Source: Rutstroemia sp. NJR-2017a BVV2 (lineage: Eukaryota; Ascomycota; Leotiomycetes; Helotiales; Rutstroemiaceae). From it: DNA of 64,000 nucleotides. Under the pieces are notes generated by a model. It was not told where the DNA came from, searched no databases, and was given only the letters and a program-made list of their open reading frames with translations. Below, one piece after another: positions 11,451-24,479 of this stretch. The stretch covers positions 186,001 to 250,000 of the forward strand of contig NJPS01000011.1 in NCBI GenBank assembly GCA_002946415.1, read 5' to 3'. Each line of letters begins with the position of its first letter. Within the stretch, counting starts at the first letter, position 1. Made by a program: the position numbers and the translations under genes.

Positions 11451-13780
11451 ATGTCGGAACCGTCTGAACAAAGCATGGGCGACAGCCCATTAAAAAGTGG
11501 AAGTCTCACTGCTGCGTCGGGTCTCGCATCCGCCCAGAGTGGACATGACATAGCTACTACTTCTCTGCTGAACACCGAGAACACGACTCAAAATTCAGAT
11601 ATCCCCTTCTCTTCACAATTCGGTCAATCCCCAGCTTTCAATGCTATTTTCAAATCAAATACTATAGCACCATCGCCCCCTCACAGCAGGTCCACTTCAA
11701 TTGCTGCGGACTCCACTCCCTCCGCGCTTGACACATCCCCAACTCGTCTCCAACCGATAGATACAACATCCAGAAGCCAAACCTCCAGTCCTTTAAGCGC
11801 AGGCCTGCGAATACATACAGACCTTATACCAGGCTGTACAATTACATCTGCGAGTACCTGGACCGGAAATACCGATCGCGAATCTCCCGAACCCTCTCGT
11901 ATACCTTCGAAACCTATAGGCGCATCCCTCGCACGCACGCCGAGCATAAAGAACGTACTGGCAAGCAGTGTGGGAAGTAATGCTTCGGCCCCGAATTCAG
12001 CACTATCCTCGCCCATGTTAAATGCAATGGCGGACGTTACCCCTCTACCCTCCCCACTCATGTCCGGAGACTCACCAGGGCCTTGGAAGAGACTAAACTC
12101 AAGACGAACTTCACGCGAACACATGCTACCGTTACACCACGATGCGGCACTTATTACTACGAACGGAGAGTCGGTTTCCTCTGCGATAGCAAATCAACAA
12201 AAAAGAAGGGCATATCATGGACTAGTGTCGAATGAGTCGGGTCTCGGAAGCGCGCATATCAATCGTGAAAAGCATGTGGAGGGGCACCATCGGAATCGCA
12301 GCTTGAGCGAATATATTCCCGAAGCGATACAAGTCCCCAAACCGCGACACATTACCGTCTCGAGTACACACGCACCAATTTTGGCAGGAACGGCAGATTT
12401 GGTCGCACCCCCGGACATGCATATGCGGAGAGAACCACACTTGGCCGTTCAAAGAGGATTGGCTCCGATACCAAGACCACCAACCCCACCATCAAGTCGA
12501 ACTGGAGGAGAAAGTAGCGATAGCGATTCGTCATTACCTACGAATAGCATACCGCGAGCTCTTCGAAAATCAAGATACGAATACTTCGATGCCTATACAA
12601 GAGGTGATGCGAAACGAAGAAGATGGAGGGGTTTGAAAATTCTTGGCCAAGGTACCTTCAGCAAGGTAATTCTCGCAACGAGTCAAATCCAAGAAGACGA
12701 CCGTATAGACGAGAACGATGTTTTCGGATCACACATGGACGGAGTAATTACTCCCAATGAAACCAAAATCGATCGCAAGAAATTAGTAGCGATCAAAATA
12801 TGTGAACATGGACCGAAGGGAGGTGCATCTGAAGAAAGAGTAGAAATGTCACTGAAACGTGAATTGGAAATCATGAAGTCGATACACCATCCTTCGCTGG
12901 TTCATCTCAAGGCTTGGAGCATAGAAGAGACTCGAGCAATCTTGGTCCTAAGTTATTGTCCCGGTGGAGATCTTTTCGAAGTAGCAAGTCAACATCGGGA
13001 TATTCTCGTCCCGTCCCTCCTCCGGCGCATGTTCTCGGAGTTGGTTGGTGCGGTTCATTACCTGCATGAGAGACACATTGTTCACCGGGACATTAAATTG
13101 GAGAGTAAGTCAAAAGATTCGCTTTTCAATGTGTTTGTCGCTTGGATTACCAATCAGCTGTCAATAATAACTCATGATGCTAATAATACACTGTAGATGT
13201 CCTGGTGAATCTACCTCAACATGAACTCGCCAAACCTCAAGACTGGACCACGTACCCCTACTCCATCATCACCCTCACCGACCTGGGTCTCTCCCGCCGC
13301 GTCGCCGATGATGAAAAACTCACCACCAGATGTGGATCCGACGACTATGCCGCCCCGGAAGTCATCATGGGCCAACCATACGACGGCCGCGCCACCGACG
13401 CCTGGTCCCTCGGCGTCCTCCTCTACGCCCTCCTCGAATCCCGCTTACCGTTCGACCCCAACCCAGGTATGTCAGAAGGACATAAACAGCGCAGTCGGAC
13501 GAGTCACCGTATTGCGCGCGTGGAATGGAGGTGGATTTCTTTTACGGGCGAGGAGGGCGATCATGAGGGTGATCCGGAGAAGTTTAGGCAAAAGGGCTTG
13601 GAGGGCGCGATGGAGGTTACGGAGGGTTTGTTGAGGAGGGCGAGGAGTAGATGGGGGGTGGATAAGGTTAGGGATTCGGAGTGGGTTAAGGGTGGGGTGA
13701 ATGTGGAGGGGGGTGTGAGGTTTAGAGAGGAGGCTGTTCCGGAGGAGGTCAGAGGGGGGGAGTTGTATGGGACTCCTTGA
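11451..13780 (+). CDS. Serine/threonine protein kinase with long Ser/Thr-rich N-terminus
   Basis: Two exons, 11451-13104 and 13197-13780 (GTAAGT donor, CTGTAG acceptor, TGCTAATAA branch region), encode 745 aa. Residues 1-370 are Ser/Thr/Pro-rich and probably disordered. The kinase domain starts near residue 390: glycine loop LGQGTFSKVILA, a roughly 30-residue insert, then VAIK, the alphaC glutamate in KRELEIMK, the catalytic HRDIKLEN split by the intron, and the activation segment CGSDDYAAPE. The metal-binding DFG is replaced by DLG (TLTDLGLSRR), which some active kinases tolerate. The C-terminus (HRIARVEWRW to LLRRARSRW) is the usual C-lobe end. I cannot assign a yeast ortholog. Polypyrimidine leader sequence precedes the ATG. 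Confidence 0.9.
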
Positions 13781-16141
13781 TTTGGTTTTTCCTTCAACTC
13801 CTTGATCGCGGTTGGCTTTGCTATACTATCGCGGTCATTGCTCGCTCGCTCACTTCATACGACGGGGATTTTTGTCTCGACTTCTTCTTTCATTCATTCT
13901 TCACTTGATATTCATCTTGATTTGATTTTTTCTTGCCGCCGAGCGCAGGCGTGCAATGGAACGGGACTGGTACTTCTTTTTTTTGGGCCAGCATGGTGTT
14001 TTGGACTTCTTGGCTTTTGGGCTTTTGGACTTTGGACTTTTCCCCCCCTCGCTTCCTTATGATAAGGATGTGGTAGAGAGTGTGTGGTGCTATATGTATA
14101 TGTTATACTTTTTCTTCTTGCTCTACTTTTTTCTCATCTTGAAATTCGACCTCAACATTTTGATTCGATTTGATTTTATAAAGGAAGAAAAGAAAGAATG
14201 AAAGAAAGAAAGGTCTGTTTTGACTTTGGGATTTTTACTGGGTGGGTTTTGGTTTGGGGTTGGGGTTCGTTTGGGGATTGGCTAGGCGGGGCGGGGAATG
14301 GCCGGGTTGGAGGGGAACGGATTGTGTAATAATATTTTCTTTTCTTTTATGATTTGGGATCGATGGGATGGTGGTGGGTAGGATTTGGTATGGATGGGTG
14401 GAGGGACGGATATATAGGGTTGGGAAAGAGGATGGATGCATGGGCAAGGGGACGGGGACGGGAAACTCGGGATCAGATGTGATGGGACGGCATTTAAAAT
14501 CGTCGCAGTTGTGGTCGTAGTGGAGAGTGATGGCATGTATAACTTGCTTGCTTGATTGATTGATAGATAGATAAATAGATAACTACCTACTTGCCCAACT
14601 GCCTGTCTGCCTACCTGTCTGACTGGTTGGTTGGTTCGTTGGTGGCTGGAAATGCAAAAGGGGGAGCTTTATACATACATGTCCTTCCTCCTTCTCTTCC
14701 TATCTTATTTTCAGTAACCTCATCGCCCAATTCAGCAGTACTGGTGAGAAGTTTGACTTTATTATACGTGAGTTTGATTATTTTATCCTATGTAATTCTA
14801 TTCCATCTCTTTATACCTATCTCTATCTCTTTCCCATCTATCTCTAACTTATCATATACATAAATCTATATATCTCAATACGTACGTATAAAAGCAATAC
14901 ACCACAACATATCGTTGATAAATCAAATCAAATCAAATCTACGCAAATCACCAATTCTATTCCCTCTTCCCTGTCCAGCGAATAACCCCCATTACGTTAC
15001 CGTCTGCTGCAGTCCTGTTACTCTCTTTTGCGGTTATGCATTCGGCCCAGCGCCAGTCATACGGAGGTCACACGGTCTGTCTTAATGGCAAAGGGGGGGA
15101 AAAGGTCCGTTGAATGCTTATATGAACTATACTGCGCGGAGGCAGAGGATGGAAATTAGGGAAATCGGTTGTACGTCGCATTGATCGGCCTAAGCTAGTT
15201 AGATCATAACTGGCGCGATCACAACTGAAGAGAAGAGATAGACCGGAGCAACCGCAGACACAATTACTCATCCACTTCCTCAGAATAGTCGAGGTGACAG
15301 AGCATCTCCCTTCCAATTTCATTTCTCTTTTGTAAAATTCCCTATTCTGTCTCCGGCTCTCTCTGTCTCTGTGTGTACTGTTCGTTTCTTTGCTTCCCCT
15401 TCCAAGCCATAACTCCTATCTCATCTCACCAGTCCAAAAGTTCTTTCTTTCTCTCCATTCCATGATCATCATGTCTTCTCCGGCAGTAATCAACTCTTCA
15501 TTCACTCACTTCTTTCTTTCTCCCCTTCCCTCGCTCTCCAAAAGTTACAGAAACCCAATCGGAACGCCTTACCCAATGCAAATACCCATCCATCCATTCC
15601 CATTCCCATCTCCCCTCCCCATCCCTCACGCCCTGACCACCACCATGCATACATGCCAACCTCCATTTTCCCAACCAAGCAAGCACACGCCCAAGACCCT
15701 ACCTACCCGAAAACGAAGACCTGGCACAAGAAAAGAAAAGCGGACAAAACGACTCAACCTCCATTTTCCTTCCCATTCATCAGTAAAATATCATATCGTA
15801 TCATCATGTTTTCGTTCGCCGCTTGTTCTCTCTTCCATCGCCTGGTGGGTATAAATACTCTTTCTCCCTTTCCTCTGTTTCTCGCTTTCTTCTCTTTTCT
15901 GCCCAGCGTCTCTTACTCGCATGAATGCTATGGTACGGGACGCAAGTACATATTATTTCCTTTCCTAATAACCATAATGTACCAAGTAAAGACGTAAGTG
16001 ATTCATAGGACTTCTTGAATGCATATGGGTATCTCAGGAAGAAAAGACGCGACGGTAAAACAAAAACAAGTTGCCGTATCCCAGCTCCTAAGAAAAGAAG
16101 CTGGAATACTTGGCTAACAGGCTGGTGTGTTGGTACAGAAA
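13781..16141. other. Convergent 3' flanks of the kinase and CDC27 genes
   Basis: No supported gene. The region is T-rich after the kinase stop and has a tetranucleotide-like tract at 14541-14645. It contains C/T-rich frames (15390-15854, 15653-15997) whose translations are low-complexity Ser/Pro and Phe. Confidence 0.6.
14541..14645. repeat. Mixed tetranucleotide tract
   Basis: A slippage-prone run changes gradually from ttgc and ttga through taga and taaa to ctac, ctgc, ctgt and ggtt units. It is low-complexity with no coding potential. Confidence 0.75.
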
Positions 16142-18669
16142 TCAACCCATCATACTAGCTTCATCATCTTCATCATCCGAAGGGCTCTCTAGACTTTCGA
16201 TAGCTTCTTTAATTTGTTGACTTGCCTGCATTATATCACGTCAGGACACTTGAACGATGCAATGAAGGGGAAGGGGGAGGGGGAGAAACATACCTTAGGA
16301 TCCAAGTTCAACGCAATAGTGAAATGTTTAACAGAGGCGCTCTTCTGCTTAATACTCTTATAGAGTCTTCCTAGCAAGAAATGCACCATGGCCTCGTCCG
16401 GCGCTAAGTCCTTGAGAATCATTAATTCCTTCAGGGCATCATCCATATGACCCAACGCCATCAAAGCACGGGCCTTTTTGAATCTCGTCAAGGCCGATCT
16501 TGGTGCGAGCTCGGTGGCTTTGGTGTAGTATGCGAGAGCTGTCGGTCGTTGATTCTTCTTCTCTAGAACAGTACCCATACAGCAGATTAAGACGGCATTT
16601 GTTGGGTTGATGCGTGACGCTGCTTCGAAATGCATGAATGCCTTCTCGTAATTGCCCATTTTCTCATACACACGACCAACACCGTAATATGCATTGTAAT
16701 GGCGCTTATCTGCAGTCATTCCTTGTCTGTATGACGTGAGTGCTTTATCATACTCTTCGTTGGCAACATGTTCGTGCCCCTGAAGTGTAAAGGCATAGGC
16801 GAATTTGGGATTCAGCTGCGTAGCCCGCTTGAAGCATCTCAGGGCTTGTTCGTGATCTCGCATTAATGACCAAGAATTTCCCAAGGCGCACCATGCTTCC
16901 GGAGATTGCCATGAAGAGTCGACAAGTTCATGCGCAAGAAATGCGAGATCGGTCTCTCGCTTCAAATGCCAGAGAATAGTGGAGTATATTTCCATATCCT
17001 CGAAGCGTGTTGGCGCGATGTGTCGTATACGCTTGTAGTAAGCTTCTGCATCAGCATACGATGCTTGTTCGTAGTGAGCACGACCCATTTGTGATAATAC
17101 CCAAGGAGTCTCCTGTTGCGATCTTGTCAACGATGAATAGATCTGTAAAGCTTCCTGGCATTGAAACTTAGAAAGTGCAGAATAACCACTACCGAACCGC
17201 TTGAAGAGGTCGAGTAGGAACCGTAAGGCGTCCGCTCGATGATCGGCGTCAGAATCAAAAGATCTTGAGCTAGACGATGTAGTCGCTGAGAGAACCCCGG
17301 ATCGTGACCCACCTTCCCTCTGATCTAGTTCCATAGGTTCCTCCACCGGTTTTCGATTTCCACTAATTTGTCTACCGGCCGTTGACGCGCCAGCTGGTCG
17401 CATGACTTTAGCTATCGGCGGTCTAGCCTTTTTCAACTCTCGATTGGGGGCCGGTCCGACAGTAGCAAGGTTACTGGAGGTCTTGGTGCTCGCAGGGCGA
17501 AACTGGTTAATTAGTCTGACACTCCTTCGTTGTGGCGCTCCTGGATCTTCTGAGGTCTGTCTGGGTACAACTTGACCAGAGATTGTCCGCTTTCGCTCAC
17601 CAGTCGCTGCATGTCCATTAGTACGAGACGACTGAACTGGGTTATCCTCCGGTATTTCTGCTGGAGCTTTCTGGATGCGTTTGGAAGAAGTGTTGCGACC
17701 CATCTTTGTAACATCCATGCTGAAGTCCATGCCTAGGCCTTGCAGTGTTCGGTTGCGACGGATAGGCGCGGGAGGAGCCTCCATAAAAGCTGTATCTTTG
17801 CGACTTGGGACCGCCGTGTAGTCGATAGAAGCGCTTGGACCAGTAGGTGTTTCCATCGCATCTGGACCAATGCCTCCCCCACCAGCTGCTGGGAGATTTG
17901 TGAGACTTGGGTTACTTTCGCTGAGTTTTTGAGATACACCCATTGTTCCAAAAAGACCTCCTGCGAACGAACGTGACGAGGAATTATTGAAAGGATCTGC
18001 AGGGTCACTCGCTGAAGACCGTGCACTGGGTCGAGCAGGTATGCGGTCATCTGCCGTCGAACTATCTGCAGCGCCTTCACGGTCGTGCGGATTCGATCTC
18101 AAAATTGCCTCCATTTCAGCACTCATCCTGAATATATTGGAAACTCTAACATTCGCGCCCATGTCGCAAAGATTTGTGAAAGCATCCCACATGAATGGAT
18201 TTAGTTTCAATGCGTCTTCAAAATAACTTATAGCTTTCTTCTTGTCGTCAAAAGCTAGGTACAGCTTCCCCAGTAAACAACTGATTGCAGCCGCGTCAGG
18301 ATATCCATGTCGTGAGGATTGCGTATGTTTTCCAAATGAATTCTGCCCACCCCAACCACCTCTACTCTTTTCCAAAGCTACTATTCCCTGGTTGTATTTT
18401 GCTAGCGCAAGACACGCTTGCGCATAGACATATGAACATCCAAGATGTTGTCCCCTCATTCCGGGAACTTTCGCGTATTCGAATGCAGAGGCATTATCGC
18501 CAAGTCGTAGATGGCAGAGAGCGAGCAGGTAAGAAGTTTCGTGATTCTTTGGCTCGTAGGCATGTAATCGCTCGGCGAAGAACAGAGCATTTTTGAGAAG
18601 GTTGTTGTCGATGTGATAGTAAATGAGCTGGTACAATTGACTTGTAACGAAAGGGTTAACGGTAGGCAT
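16142..18669 (-). CDS. CDC27: Anaphase-promoting complex subunit 3 (Cdc27/APC3), TPR protein
   Basis: Two exons, complement of 18669-16294 and 16225-16142 (donor GTATGT, acceptor ATGCAG, phase 0), encode 819 aa. The N-terminus (LYQLIYYHIDNNLLKNALFF, then AERLHAYEPKNHETSYLLAL) is the Cdc27 TPR dimerisation module. About 270 Ser/Pro-rich residues follow, and residues about 480-795 are seven or so TPR repeats, including AYYGVGRVYEKMGNYEKAF and LTRFKKARALMALGHMDDAL. The small last exon adds an acidic tail ending SDDEDDEASMMG. Cdc27 is a scaffold subunit of the APC/C ubiquitin ligase that binds Cdc20/Cdh1 IR tails. A 150-aa frame lies directly upstream on the same strand (18696-19148); I treat it as leader sequence. 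Confidence 0.95.
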
Positions 18670-19854
18670 GGTGGCGGATTATCGAGAAGGGAGTATCAGG
18701 GAGGTAGGTTCAGAGATCGTAATTCGTTATAAGGGTGTAGCCATGAAGACCGTAAGTGACTGGACTTGACCGAGTATGAGTTGCGTGTCTGAGGGGTATC
18801 TTCCTCTTCGTAGATCGCGCTGGTTGCAAGCTGTGAATCGGATCGATCCAGTGAAGGCTGACTGTGCAAGGAACGGAGGGAGGCTATTGCAAGACTGGTG
18901 ACATTAATATTAATCTGTGTATGTATTTGTAGTCGGAATCGCTGGATTAAGCAAATAAGGTCGCCGTGAATGTGGTCGTAGTAACTTCGTAATACCAAAT
19001 CGTACCCTTGCAGAAGGGTGTAAACGCTGCATAAAATGACGACGGCGAAGGCGAATGGCAGGTATCGTATCCCAAAGCGTTCGTGTGCGAGACGAGGAGG
19101 CAGTTGGGAGGTTCGGAAAAGCAATGGCGGAAAGACGAGTTCAACCACCTGGTATTGTTCTCAAATGAGGGTGGTGGAGAGGTAGAGGGGACCTAGGAGA
19201 AAAAGAGGAAACAAGAAGGCTGAGGATGATGCAAATACAAAGAAGGAGCTGTCGATATGGTCGTGATCAAAGATCGACACCGTCAACAATGTGGTAAAAA
19301 GGTTTAATATCAATACTCCTCTTCTTAACAATTATTCCTTGTTCATACCAAATAATTCAGGTTGTTGCCTCGACCTGTCTTAATTTTGCTTCTGTTATGG
19401 TTCAATAGGCTGCAATTGGATTGATTGGTTGGAAATTGGTGGTACAATCAACCCAGCAACAATTCCGTGGCGTGGCTGATGTTTACGTATTAGTAAGCTA
19501 GCAGTTTCCGCGCGCTTGCACCAACCCACGCACTGCCACGGTGACCTACTTTTTGACCCTTGCATAACTCAGCCTTATGAATAAAACCCACCTCAATTCC
19601 TCAACAACAGCAAACACCTTGTTGTTCGTTTCATAACCGGACGCTCTGATACCTTTGAGCCTACGTCGCTATCCTTCCCTCCTGAACCTAATTGAACGGT
19701 GCCAAGTTAGAGGACTCCTCGAAAACGCATCGCTGTTCCTCCCCATCGACCAGTTTATTCCAACTCAAAAAGCCACATTCCAATACCAACCAACAGCGAT
19801 TACCAACTCGATCAGTGCATAGTGTGTTGGCACATCCTCTAGACATATTACAAC
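18670..19854. other. Divergent intergenic region between CDC27 and SND2
   Basis: About 1.2 kb separates the two start codons. It holds leader sequence for both genes. The only sizeable frame is 18696-19148 on the minus strand, unsupported as a protein. No clear TATA box is seen. Confidence 0.55.
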
Positions 19855-20346
19855 ATGGCACAGAAAGCGAAGAAGGATCGAGCGAAGGCAAACACCCAAG
19901 CTCTTAATTATCTTCACTATGGGACGTTCACTGTCAACACTTTATTCTACGCTTTCCACTCTCTGTATAGCACGCGGAATATCTGGGCCTATGTGTTCTT
20001 ATCCCTGCCGCCTTGGATAATTGAATGGTTTCTGGAGCACAATAGCCGGCCAACAGTCGACAGGCATAGTGGAAAATTAATTTCGGCTGGGGAAGATCTT
20101 GCAGCACCGGGCTTGACCGAATACTTTTTTGACATCATCTGGATGCACTGGATCTCTTTGATTGCAGTCATGATATTTGGGAATTGGGGTTGGCTGGTCT
20201 ATTCAGTTGTGCCAATATTTGGAATGGTCAAAGTGTTTGGATTGTGGAAGGGCGCAAGAGGTATGATGGGTGGTCAAGGACAACAAATGCCGGAAGAAGA
20301 GACACTCAAGGGAAGCGGAAACAGAAGGCAGAGGAGACAGCAATAA
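19855..20346 (+). CDS. SND2: SRP-independent targeting protein 2 / TMEM208 family
   Basis: A single exon of 163 aa. The N-terminal KAKKDRAKANTQALNYLHY, hydrophobic segments around LFYAFHSL, IWAYVFLSLPPWIIEWFLE, WMHWISLIAVMIFGNWGWL and VVPIFGMVKVFGLWKG, and the basic Gly/Gln tail are characteristic of the DUF788/TMEM208 family. In yeast Snd2 is an ER membrane component of the SND route that inserts proteins with internal or C-terminal signals. The length fits the family. It converges with the DUF3605 gene, with 119 bp between the stops. Confidence 0.92.
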   Translation: MAQKAKKDRAKANTQALNYLHYGTFTVNTLFYAFHSLYSTRNIWAYVFLSLPPWIIEWFLEHNSRPTVDRHSGKLISAGEDLAAPGLTEYFFDIIWMHWISLIAVMIFGNWGWLVYSVVPIFGMVKVFGLWKGARGMMGGQGQQMPEEETLKGSGNRRQRRQQ

Positions 20347-20465
20347 ATGCTTCTGTATATTTTTGGAAGTCTGTTGAACGGATGGTCTCGATACTGAACG
20401 TGCGCCTCAACGCTGCTATGCGCTGGCATTGCGCAGGCCAACCCAGCTCGATCTCCGTTCTCACC

Positions 20466-21302
20466 CTACGGCTTCCGTCCTGTCCAGAATTCTATATCTG
20501 CATCTGTGACATCTTTAACCAGCACGTGTACATGTTCTAGAGCTCTAACACTTTGCAATGCAACCCAATTCTTGAACCACATCACTCTATCTCTATCGCC
20601 ACCAAGCCTGTCCACAAAAGTCCTCTTCACAAAATCATTAATGAGCTTCCTACTCTCGTCTGTCACATCTCCCGTTGTCTCATCGGTAGCTATCGGTGTC
20701 TTCGACCATACCACTATATGAGTGATATCCTTCGTCAGACCATAGGGCCAGTCATTGAGCAGGACCTTAAAGTCGGACAAGTCATCGAATGGAATCGGTG
20801 AATTATAGGTAAATGGCGGAGCACCCCATGGCAGACGATGCTGCAGAAGATAATTCATCATGCTTCCATACTCTGCTTTGACCTCCGCTGACCATGCCAT
20901 ATAACGGCGAAGATCGGACGGTTTTCGCTTCAGAATTGAGAGGTTGTTTTCGGCTGTAGATGTGTCAGATTGATTGAGTTGAAATAGAAATAATGTCATG
21001 TGAGCAGCAAACTCTTCCACATTGAGGTCCACAAAGTCTACCATTCTACCCATTGTGGGAGGCTATATTTATCATAATGTTCTCTGGACGTGTAACAAAT
21101 CATCCAAGCAAATTCAAACAATAAGGAATGATCCCAAATGCTACAACTCACCAATAATCTTCTTCAATTCCTCCCAATCATGTAGGTGAAACTCCTCATC
21201 GGTTTGCGATAAAACCCATCTATCTATGTCGGTTAATGGAAATGGAGATTCCACAAAAGCATTTTCCTTCTCCTGAGGCTTCTCATTAAGTAACTCGCCC
21301 AT
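20466..21302 (-). CDS. DUF3605 protein, N-acetylglucosamine-induced protein 1-like
   Basis: Two exons, complement of 21302-21152 and 20953-20466 (donor GTGAGT, acceptor CTACAG), give 212 aa. The join produces the family core: FPLTDIDRWVLSQTDEEFHL, then HDWEELKKII, then NLSILKRKPSDLRRYMAWSA and LPWG. Conserved downstream blocks include WPYGLTKDITHIVVWSKT and the C-terminal VMWFKNWVALQSVRALEHVH. The family name comes from a Candida gene induced by GlcNAc; the biochemical activity is unknown. It is divergent from the cytochrome b5 reductase gene. Confidence 0.9.
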
Positions 21303-21705
21303 CTTAACACGATGATTCCAACAAAGTAATTTTCAGCCGTGCCTCAGCCCTGTTGAAGAAGTGATGTTGAAACGTATCCATTCCTATCTAATCGTAAAAT
21401 GTTGAAGGATATCTTAACCTATTCAGGGTATATTTCGGCAACCGAGCTCCGACCCCGGCTTTCAAGCACAAAATTTAAACACCAAGCTAGCGGGTGAGCA
21501 CCGCAACACAGTAAACCTCACACCATTTCCTTACACAGTTCGGCTCTCCTCGGAAACTACTTCAAGGAGTTGTTGACCGCAGGATATTTGTTCGAAACCT
21601 TCCTGACAGCTACAACTTTCAGTTTTAACGGAACTCTTCGTGGGCAGATCTTGCAGAAAGGATCCAAGTCAACCTCAACAATTTGACCCACCAAAATTCG
21701 TCAAG
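21303..21705. promoter_or_regulatory. Bidirectional promoter region, DUF3605 gene and cbr1
   Basis: Start codons of two divergent genes lie 403 bp apart, so both promoters must overlap here unless one gene has a longer leader. No TATA box stands out. The part near cbr1 is a typical pyrimidine/CAA-rich leader. Confidence 0.6.
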
Positions 21706-22830
21706 ATGAGTACAGCATCTGCGAAGCAGAACAAGTTCCTGTCGAGTGAATATATTAATGGAGTATACATTCCTTCTGGTCTTCTGGTCTTTGGCTGCTT
21801 GATTGTGAAGAAGGAGTGGGTTCCTTTTGCCGTGGCGCTCGCCGCGCTTCTTGGAAGTTTCAAAATCTGGTCAACTCGTAAGTAGCCATCTCGCATATGC
21901 GGGTTTTACCTCATTTGACTGCAGCTTTATTGACTCAATTCTGTAGGTGAGCAAACGGTTCTCAAACCCACCGAGTTCCAGGAATTTGAGCTCAAGGAGA
22001 AAACCATCATTTCCCACAATGTAGCAATGTCAGTCAACTTCCTCCGCCACCCAACTTTCAAATCGCATCTTCTAACATCTTCACAGCTATCGATTCAGCC
22101 TTCCTAAGCCAACCTCAATTCTCGGTCTCCCAATTGGTCAGCACATCTCAATCGCCGCAACTCTGACCCAACCAGATGGACAAGCCAAAGAAATCGTTCG
22201 CTCCTATACCCCGGTCTCCGGCGACCACCAGCCTGGATACTTCGACCTTCTCATCAAGTCCTATCCAACCGGTAATATCTCTAAGCACATGGCTTCTCTT
22301 ACCGTTGGCCAAACTATCAAAGTCAGAGGTCCAAAGGGTGCAATGGTTTATACACCAAACATGGTTCGCCACTTTGGTATGATTGCTGGCGGAACTGGTA
22401 TCACTCCCATGTTGCAAATTATACGTGCAGTTATTAGAGGCAGACCTACCGGTGACAAGACTGAGGTTGATTTGATTTTCGCCAACGTAAACCCTGAGGA
22501 TATTCTTTTGAAGGAGGATTTGGATGGTTTGGCTGCTGAGGACAAGGGATTCAGGGTTCATTATGTCCTGAACAACCCACCTGAGAACTGGGACGGTGGT
22601 GTTGGCTTCGTTACTCCTGAGATGATTTCTGTAAGTCTGCCACTACCTTCCGAAAATGTGCTTAAACTGACTTGTTGCAGAAATGGCTACCAAAACCAGC
22701 AGATGATGTCAAGCTTTTGCTCTGTGGACCACCTCCAATGATTAGCGCAATGAAGAAGGCATCTGAAAGCTTGGGATTCAAGAAGGCACGACCAGTCAGC
22801 AAGTTGGAGGACCAAGTCTTTGCCTTCTAG
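21706..22830 (+). CDS. cbr1: NADH-cytochrome b5 reductase, microsomal type
   Basis: Four exons, 21706-21877, 21947-22028, 22087-22630 and 22681-22830, join in frame to 315 aa. An N-terminal membrane anchor ([14 protein letters not shown]) is followed by the flavin domain: RSYTPVS binds FAD, and [11 protein letters not shown] is the adjacent conserved loop. The NADH domain carries GGTGITPM and CGPPPM, and the protein ends KLEDQVFAF. The enzyme moves electrons from NADH to cytochrome b5 for sterol and fatty-acid desaturation at the ER and outer mitochondrial membrane. The second intron uses a GTCAGT donor. An in-frame ATG at 21640 would add 22 residues, but the anchor argues for 21706. Confidence 0.95.
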
Positions 22831-24479
22831 ACTGAACTTCTTTTCAACGATGTTGTTGCGTCGAAGCGAACATGCCAAATTAGACTAAAGAAGGGGTGGA
22901 TGAAAATGAAGCCAGAAATAGAAAAAGTTTATCACAATTTAGTTGATGATCATGTGGAATGATTAGGATTTTCCAGAAGATGTGGGATAAGTCGGTAGAT
23001 AGCCTTCAGCTTTGGGTTGTAGAGAGATGATTCCGAGGTAGCAGCATCCTAGGAGCAAATGATGCAACATTACCTGAGAAGTCTCAACGGCCAAATGTGA
23101 TTCATTCCATCTACACGTCATCCTTCGTTGACTCAGCAAGTTCACTCTAATCGTTTTTCAGTGTGCAATTTATTTCCTGCTTCAACTCTCGTCCTTCATC
23201 TGCCTTCTGGGATCTTGGTCGTACGACTCGGCGTGCACGGTACAGTTGTCGAAAGATACTATGAGCATGTTCTTTATTTTCATGGATTTCGATACTCCCT
23301 TGCAAAATGTTGTATGATTGAGTCGAGGGAGCAAGAGGGACTTTGAGCTTTTCAAAAGCTTGTTGGCTTGAATCTCCGGTGAGGTGACTCGGGGGTTATG
23401 TTTTCCCGTCGGTAGTTCAGAAACCCCCCCCCCCCCCTATTAGCATAAATTGTCGCCGCGGACTAGCAATGTCTTCTACATATTGTACTACCAAAGTTTT
23501 GGCTGAATACTGCTCTCGCTACTAGGTACTGCTGTGAAATTTTTCGACAACGCCTGTTCTGGTTGCTTGTTTTTCTCATGCATGAAGTAGTTTATTGCAG
23601 GCTCTCGAAAGTATTCATCGGCCTCAGTCGAATCATCTACAAACTGGCCTGAGCTCGGCCCACACTCTAGCTATTTTAGGAGACTGTTGATTCGGCTCGG
23701 CAGTGCTTGTACAATCGGAGGTTATGTTAATGTCCGAGTCTCTACCACTACCGAGTAAAGAGTTTCTGGTAAACACCTTTCAACACTCTGTGAGAGGTTA
23801 CCAAGTAATGATTCAGTATGATGATTATTAATACCGAGGATAATGTTCTAGCGGTATTATTAAGGTCAAGCCCTTCGTCATTGGAAACGTAATCTTCCGG
23901 GTGAAACGCTGCCAGATCAGTATTCTAGTGAAGAGCCGGTCGGGACCGAAATGCTTGGCACAGAATAAATGCCGGCTGGGGTTCACCATGATCGTCACCG
24001 GTGGAATAGCGTACGTAGTTCTGTGAGGCTGATCATGTCTTATCGTGGGACTCTTTGCTTTTGTACTCTGTGCGAATTTATTGCATGTCAGGGCCAAAGC
24101 TCCATAACTAATTGAATTATAGCCGGCCCCATCTGCTCGGTCCTATATTGGCCCCTTTGGCAGATATCCTCCACGTACTTTCGATAGTATTTTATGTGGC
24201 CGCGTAGTCTTCCTCAAGCCCGCATTAGCCTGTCTAGCCAGAAGAAATTGTGGGGTATGTCTAGATCGACAAAGAACGAACGGTGAGATTGAACTCATAT
24301 TATATATGCGTTCGACTGTGCCTTCAAAAATTATTTACCACCACACAACACTCCCTTTTTTATTACTAACCAATCAAACCTTCGTTTTGCTCAATTGATT
24401 GTTTTCCTTCTTTTAATCCTCACCTTCGCAGGTAGTACCCCACTGATCGACGCTACCAAGCAAAGCTTCTTCCAACGCA
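22831..24479. other. Intergenic region with a poly-C run
   Basis: No supported gene in 1.6 kb. A 14-base C homopolymer lies at 23424-23437. The last 180 bp form the promoter and leader of the carboxylesterase. Confidence 0.6.
24301..24307 (+). promoter_or_regulatory. TATA-like element of the carboxylesterase gene
   Basis: TATATAT lies about 175 bp upstream of the ATG at 24480 and is followed by a CT-rich leader, a common layout for inducible fungal secretory genes. Confidence 0.4.

Noticed and set aside
15390..15997. Overlapping plus-strand ORFs of 154 and 114 aa
   Set aside because: Low-complexity translation of a pyrimidine-rich 3' flank between convergent genes.
18696..19148. 150-aa minus-strand ORF directly upstream of CDC27, with a hydrophobic stretch
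   Set aside because: It ends 26 bp before the CDC27 start codon, has no recognised domain and lies where the CDC27 leader must be. A chance frame or leader ORF is more likely.
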